A DNA stretch of 64,000 nucleotides from Heterobasidion occidentale. Its lineage: Eukaryota > Basidiomycota > Agaricomycetes > Russulales > Bondarzewiaceae. Position numbers and translations under genes: made by a program. The notes under the pieces are model-generated. The model worked only from the letters and a program-made list of their open reading frames with translations. It made no database searches and was not told the DNA's origin. Shown here in pieces: positions 60,200 to 64,000 of the stretch (position 1 is the first letter of the stretch; every line of letters begins with the position of its first letter). The stretch lies in NCBI GenBank assembly GCA_039111635.1, contig JBCAQO010000006.1:806001-870000 (forward strand), read 5' to 3'.

Positions 60200-63100
60200 T
60201 TACGCAGTTGCATAGTCTATGTATCGCCCCACCAGATCCTCACTGATCTCGTAGTCCACAATATTTCCAGCTACTGTTCTTGCCTGTGTCACGTCCAATC
60301 CTTGGATCAGCTCGCCTTTGCACCAGCCTTCAAAAAACTCGAGAAGCTTTGCGGCAGGTGTACGGGGATTTTCCTTGACTTTCTCAAGCCATTCCTCCAT
60401 GGTGACGAGTTTGCGGGGCTCGCTGGTGCGGAATGTTGAGAGTACGCGTGTGACCAGAGACCATGGGGCGGTGAGTCCGTTATCAACACTGTAAAATTGG
60501 ATCGCAGAGGAATTGTTGGTATTGATAGAGCCTGCGGAAACCTCGGCACCCAATATTTGAGCGGCAATGTTCACGGGGAGCCAACGGATAGGCTATGCCG
60601 TACTCGTAAGAACGACAAAAGCGATTGCGTCTCAAAGGTAGCAGGAAACTCACCGGCAGGTCTTCTGGTACGACGCCCAACTCTAAACAACTCCGCATAA
60701 GGATTGGCATGTGCTCCGACCTTGCCCAAGTGCCAGTGTCTTCTGCACCCGAAATCTGGCCAGACCTCACTATTGTAGCCCGAAAGCCGGGTCGTTGCTT
60801 TACTGCCTCTTCCAGTACCTTCTCAGCGACGTACTTGGAGTGTGCATACCCTTGGTCTAAGCACATTATCGAGGATGGTACCGGTGCTTCCGGTACGGGG
60901 TTGAGTCCTGGATATCGTCCGGCAGCTGCGACCGAGGAAACGAAGGTGACATGGGGAGGGAATGAGCGAGGAGATGCGAGGGCCAGATCGATAATGTTTC
61001 TAACACCAGCGAGATGGTTTCTGAACGAGGGAAGAATGAGGTTGAAGTTCAATAACCATGCAATGTGTACGATGTGCGTGACTTCATCGCGCATCTTTGA
61101 GAAACAGAGTCATATTAGCAGACTCGCTGACGAAAGAGAGGGATAACCAACCTGCTCATACGACTCTTGGTCTAAGCCGAGATCCTTACGGCTCAGATCG
61201 ATCTCCAAGTATACGGCACGGCCGTGCTCGACTGCCTTTTCGACCACTGAATAGTCGAGAGATTTCTCGAGGAAAGAAGCCTTCTGCCTCTGTTCGACTG
61301 TCGCTGTTCGGCTCAGTCGGTTCAGTAGGTACAATTTGCGGACGCTCGGTTTCTGCAGAAGTAGCGAGACGTAGAAAGAGCCGAGGGACCCGGTCGTTCC
61401 GGTAACAGCATACACAGCACCCGCATCAGGCATAGTGGATGAGGTGGATTGGACTTCGTGATATGGGAAATTCCCCATGTATTCCGCAATTGTCTGTGTG
61501 ATCTGCAAATGAACATCTTCTGCGTGATCGGACTTGACGTCAGATGCAAGACATGACCGAAGGTATTGGACCAGAGAGTTGACGGTGGGATAAGAATACA
61601 CAACATTTCTGGGTATGGTCGCCGAACAATCGGATTTCCTGAGTGCCGCAACAACTGCCGAGCGAACTCTGGTGGCAAGAAGCGAGTCCAAGCCTGCGTC
61701 GAACAGATCGTCGTCGTCTCCAATTGTGCGCTGTAATGTGTCAGCTACCGCCGCAAGCACGAACTTCCTGATTGCATCGACATCATCCGCGATAAACCCA
61801 GATTTGGGAACATCCACCGCCCATCCCTCGCCGTTTTCCATTGCACTGTACGCGTTTTCTATCTCCTGCTCGTACATAGCCAACGACAACCTAGTTTTGA
61901 CTGTCCCTTTGTCCGTGAGCAGAATCGCCTTGTCCGGCTTGGCCACGAGCACCAAGGAACGAACCAAACGGGAGTGCTGGGGTATTGTCGGATTCACATG
62001 ATTTGCGACGTGTGGCCAGACAGTGTCCAGAAATTTAGCAACAGTGTCCTGTGTGTATGGGATCAGGGGCACGGATGGTTCGAGAATAGCGCCGTTGAGA
62101 AATCGGCCTGATCCAAAGATTACACTGTGCGCAATGGCGGAGGATTTGCAGAGGAGGATATCTGATGGCAGAATGTCAGCGTGCTCACTAAAATGTAGCA
62201 CGTCACGAACCTAGTTGCTTGTTGTCGGTCTTCTCTCCGTTACTCAAAACAGTCTAATTTTTCTAGTTATGAATATGTGTGTGATGTCATATATGTATAA
62301 CACTAACCACATCGTCTGTCCGTCCTGCGTGCTTCCACAGGTGCGATTTGGTAGGCTCAGGGTGCTGAATCCACAGATCACCCGTCCTGAAACCAACTGG
62401 GTTGTCTTGGTTGAGTACACAAGGCGTCACCTCACCCGGCTATGCGAAGGACATTCATCAAGTGCAAGGACAGTGGTTGGCGCTCACGCACCATCACGAC
62501 TAGACTATGCAATATACCATCATCGTCGACAGGTTCAAGTTTGACCCTATATTCGTCGAGGAAGCGGTAATAGCTCCAGTCCATGGGGTCTCGTTTGCCG
62601 GCGGTTGACAAGCTAGCGAGCAAGCTCGTCTCGGTCCTACAAAGTTTAGTGTCAGTGCCGAAATACTGTGACATACACATCGGACGAACATTCCATAGGC
62701 AGCCATTAGGGGCACTCCACTTGCCATCAGCAAATCCCCAACATCATGTCTCAAGGATGCACCTCCAAACATGACAAGGCTGTTCTTTCTCAGAATCTGA
62801 AAACGGACAATGGCTTATTAGGGAGACAGTAAAAATGCAAATAAAGGTAGGCACAAACGTCGATCCCGTGATCTTTCAGGTCTCCGTCTACGATGTCTTC
62901 GAAGAGACTTGCAGCCAATATGACGTCGATATCTGTCGACCTAGATTGGAGCACAGGAAGGTGGCAAAGTGGAAAGGATGCTGAAATAGGTTGCCGAGTA
63001 TTGATAAAGGTATATATGCCTCCAACGTTCAGAAGAGTGACAAATGAAAATGTAAACCCTGTGGCCTGTATCACGAATAGGAAGTAAGTTCCAGCCTATT

Positions 63101-63993
63101 AACCTGTGTCACAGAGAGAAAGCGTACGTGGAACAAGGGAAGGGGGGTATAAAGCGTTGTGTGCGCCGTCTGCGGACGGTCTTTGCGCATTACTCGAGAC
63201 ATAGTCGTGATGAAGTCATGCGTCCAGGAGATTGTTTTAGGATGTCCTGAAATTCAACAATCCACGAGTTAAGATACTTGGTCGTCTCCAGAATATCGAA
63301 CGTACCTGTAGATCCGGACGTGTGGAGGTAGACAGCAGGTCTTGAAGCCTCTTTCATAAGTTCTAGATCCGAGTCATGACCTACGATGTCGTCCCAGCTG
63401 GAGAGCTCATCATATGGGGATACTAAAACTGACTCTGTGAGATCCTCATTTGGAATTTGTACCACTTCGTAATCATCGTCTTCGACACCCGCGGTGGACA
63501 CCTCTGCATCCATAATCAAGTAAGATCCATTAACGGAGTGCATAAGATGCTTGACAGCTTCAGGCGAGTTACGAGGTGAGATGGCCAGTACCTAAGCTCT
63601 CGAGGGTCAAGACGCCGGCGATAGAATGAAGTCAAAACTCCTCACAGTCCACCTGAGCATTATCATGGCTAAAAGTGTGACAAAATACGAGTAATCGCTC
63701 TTGGCCAGGAGACCAACATTAGTCGGGTCATCACCAAGCTTTCGTGGTGACCTTCTAGTTAGAGTGAGGATATGGTCTGCACGCCGCCGCACATGAGAAA
63801 GGAGATCGCGCCATGTCAGTGGGGTCAAATTTGTGTCCGTAGGTCTGCCAAGGTCATTGAGGACAAGTATGATCTCGCGGTCCAGATCGGCCTGGGCGAT
63901 GCGGACGATGTGCTCTGGAAGGGGCGAATGCAGGGAGGCGGTGACTGTGGTCAAGGAAAGCATGGGAAAATCTGGACTGCTGCTCGATGACAT
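60200..63993 (-). CDS. NRPS-like adenylate-forming reductase (A-T-R)
   Basis: Single-module enzyme that activates a carboxylic acid with ATP, loads it on a phosphopantetheine arm and reduces it with NADPH to an aldehyde or alcohol. Adenylation motifs: VYLHTSGSTG (63330), VMFGGASLRHDVGDLL and AAYGMTETSLLAS (62700), NPVGFRTGDLWIQH (62390), GRTDDV then VLSNGEKTDNKQL (62300-62220). Carrier domain: DDDDLFDAGLDSLLATRVRS (61700), with Ser as the pantetheine site. Reductase: AVTGTTGSLGSFYVSLLL (NADPH-binding Rossmann loop, 61400), VTFVSSVAAAGRYPG and the YAHSKYVAEK Tyr-x-x-x-Lys catalytic pair (60850). About 1,060 residues, about ten introns, all exons in frame. There is no condensation domain, so this is not a peptide synthetase. 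Lys2-type aminoadipate reductase is less likely because the N-terminal extension of Lys2 is absent. ATG 63993 is 7 bases from the window edge, so an upstream exon cannot be ruled out. Confidence 0.88.
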
Positions 63994-64000
63994 TGTTTAG

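Noticed and set aside
60200..63993. Reading the reductase as a nonribosomal peptide synthetase or as Lys2
   Set aside because: No condensation domain; single A-T-R module. The N-terminal extension typical of Lys2 aminoadipate reductase is missing.
1..64000. CRISPR arrays, insertion sequences, retrotransposons or viral insertions
   Set aside because: No spaced direct-repeat arrays, terminal repeats, integrase, reverse transcriptase or transposase motifs were seen.

Overview
This 64 kb window is nuclear DNA from a filamentous basidiomycete, probably an agaricomycete. Most genes carry several short introns of about 50-75 bases with GT-AG ends. Genes lie on both strands without operons. The protein families are fungal: phospholipase B, DUF3712/Tag1-like, CON-6, HbrB/TORC2, Pex28-32 DysF peroxins, an adenylate-forming reductase, and a seven-helix membrane family common in agaricomycetes. 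I see no transposon, CRISPR array, virus or bacterial insertion. I recognise about two dozen protein genes and one tRNA gene.

Layout. 1-11 kb: 3' part of a lysophospholipase (+), a coiled-coil protein (-), a PPR protein (-) head to head with cohesin RAD21 (+), and a secreted AhpD-like protein (-). 12-18 kb: RNase P/MRP subunit Rpp21/Rpr2 (+), a MoxR/ChlI-like ATPase relative (-), and a basic low-complexity protein (+). 19.5-29.5 kb: one giant intron-rich DUF3712 membrane protein made of three tandem repeats. 29.8-37.2 kb: GPI mannosyltransferase 2 (-), a peroxisomal DysF peroxin (+), isoaspartyl peptidase/asparaginase (-) and TFIIIA (+), arranged as two head-to-head pairs. 38-43.5 kb: a Rad5/HLTF-like SNF2 helicase with HIRAN and RING domains and an extra N-terminal PARP-type zinc finger. 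43.9-48.5 kb: tRNA-Ser(GCU), dynamitin, a secreted repeat protein and a CON-6 protein. 49-53 kb: an HbrB-like TORC2 subunit (-) head to head with mitochondrial Qri7/TsaD (+). 54-64 kb: a seven-helix membrane protein (-), a Ser/Pro-rich protein with a possible BAG-like C-terminus (+), a small conserved protein (-), and an A-T-R adenylate-forming reductase (-) at the right edge.

Most genes are unrelated housekeeping functions: chromosome cohesion, replication stress, RNA processing, GPI anchors, peroxisomes, dynein transport, TORC2 and the tRNA t6A modification. The reductase is the only clear specialised-metabolism enzyme; I do not see a full biosynthetic cluster around it inside the window.

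Two points affect use of this annotation. First, exon models were built by eye from splice signals and protein continuity, so boundaries may be off by a few codons. Second, at least ten otherwise intact genes need a single 1-base shift to stay in frame, usually one missing base. That pattern points to uncorrected assembly indels more than to decayed genes.
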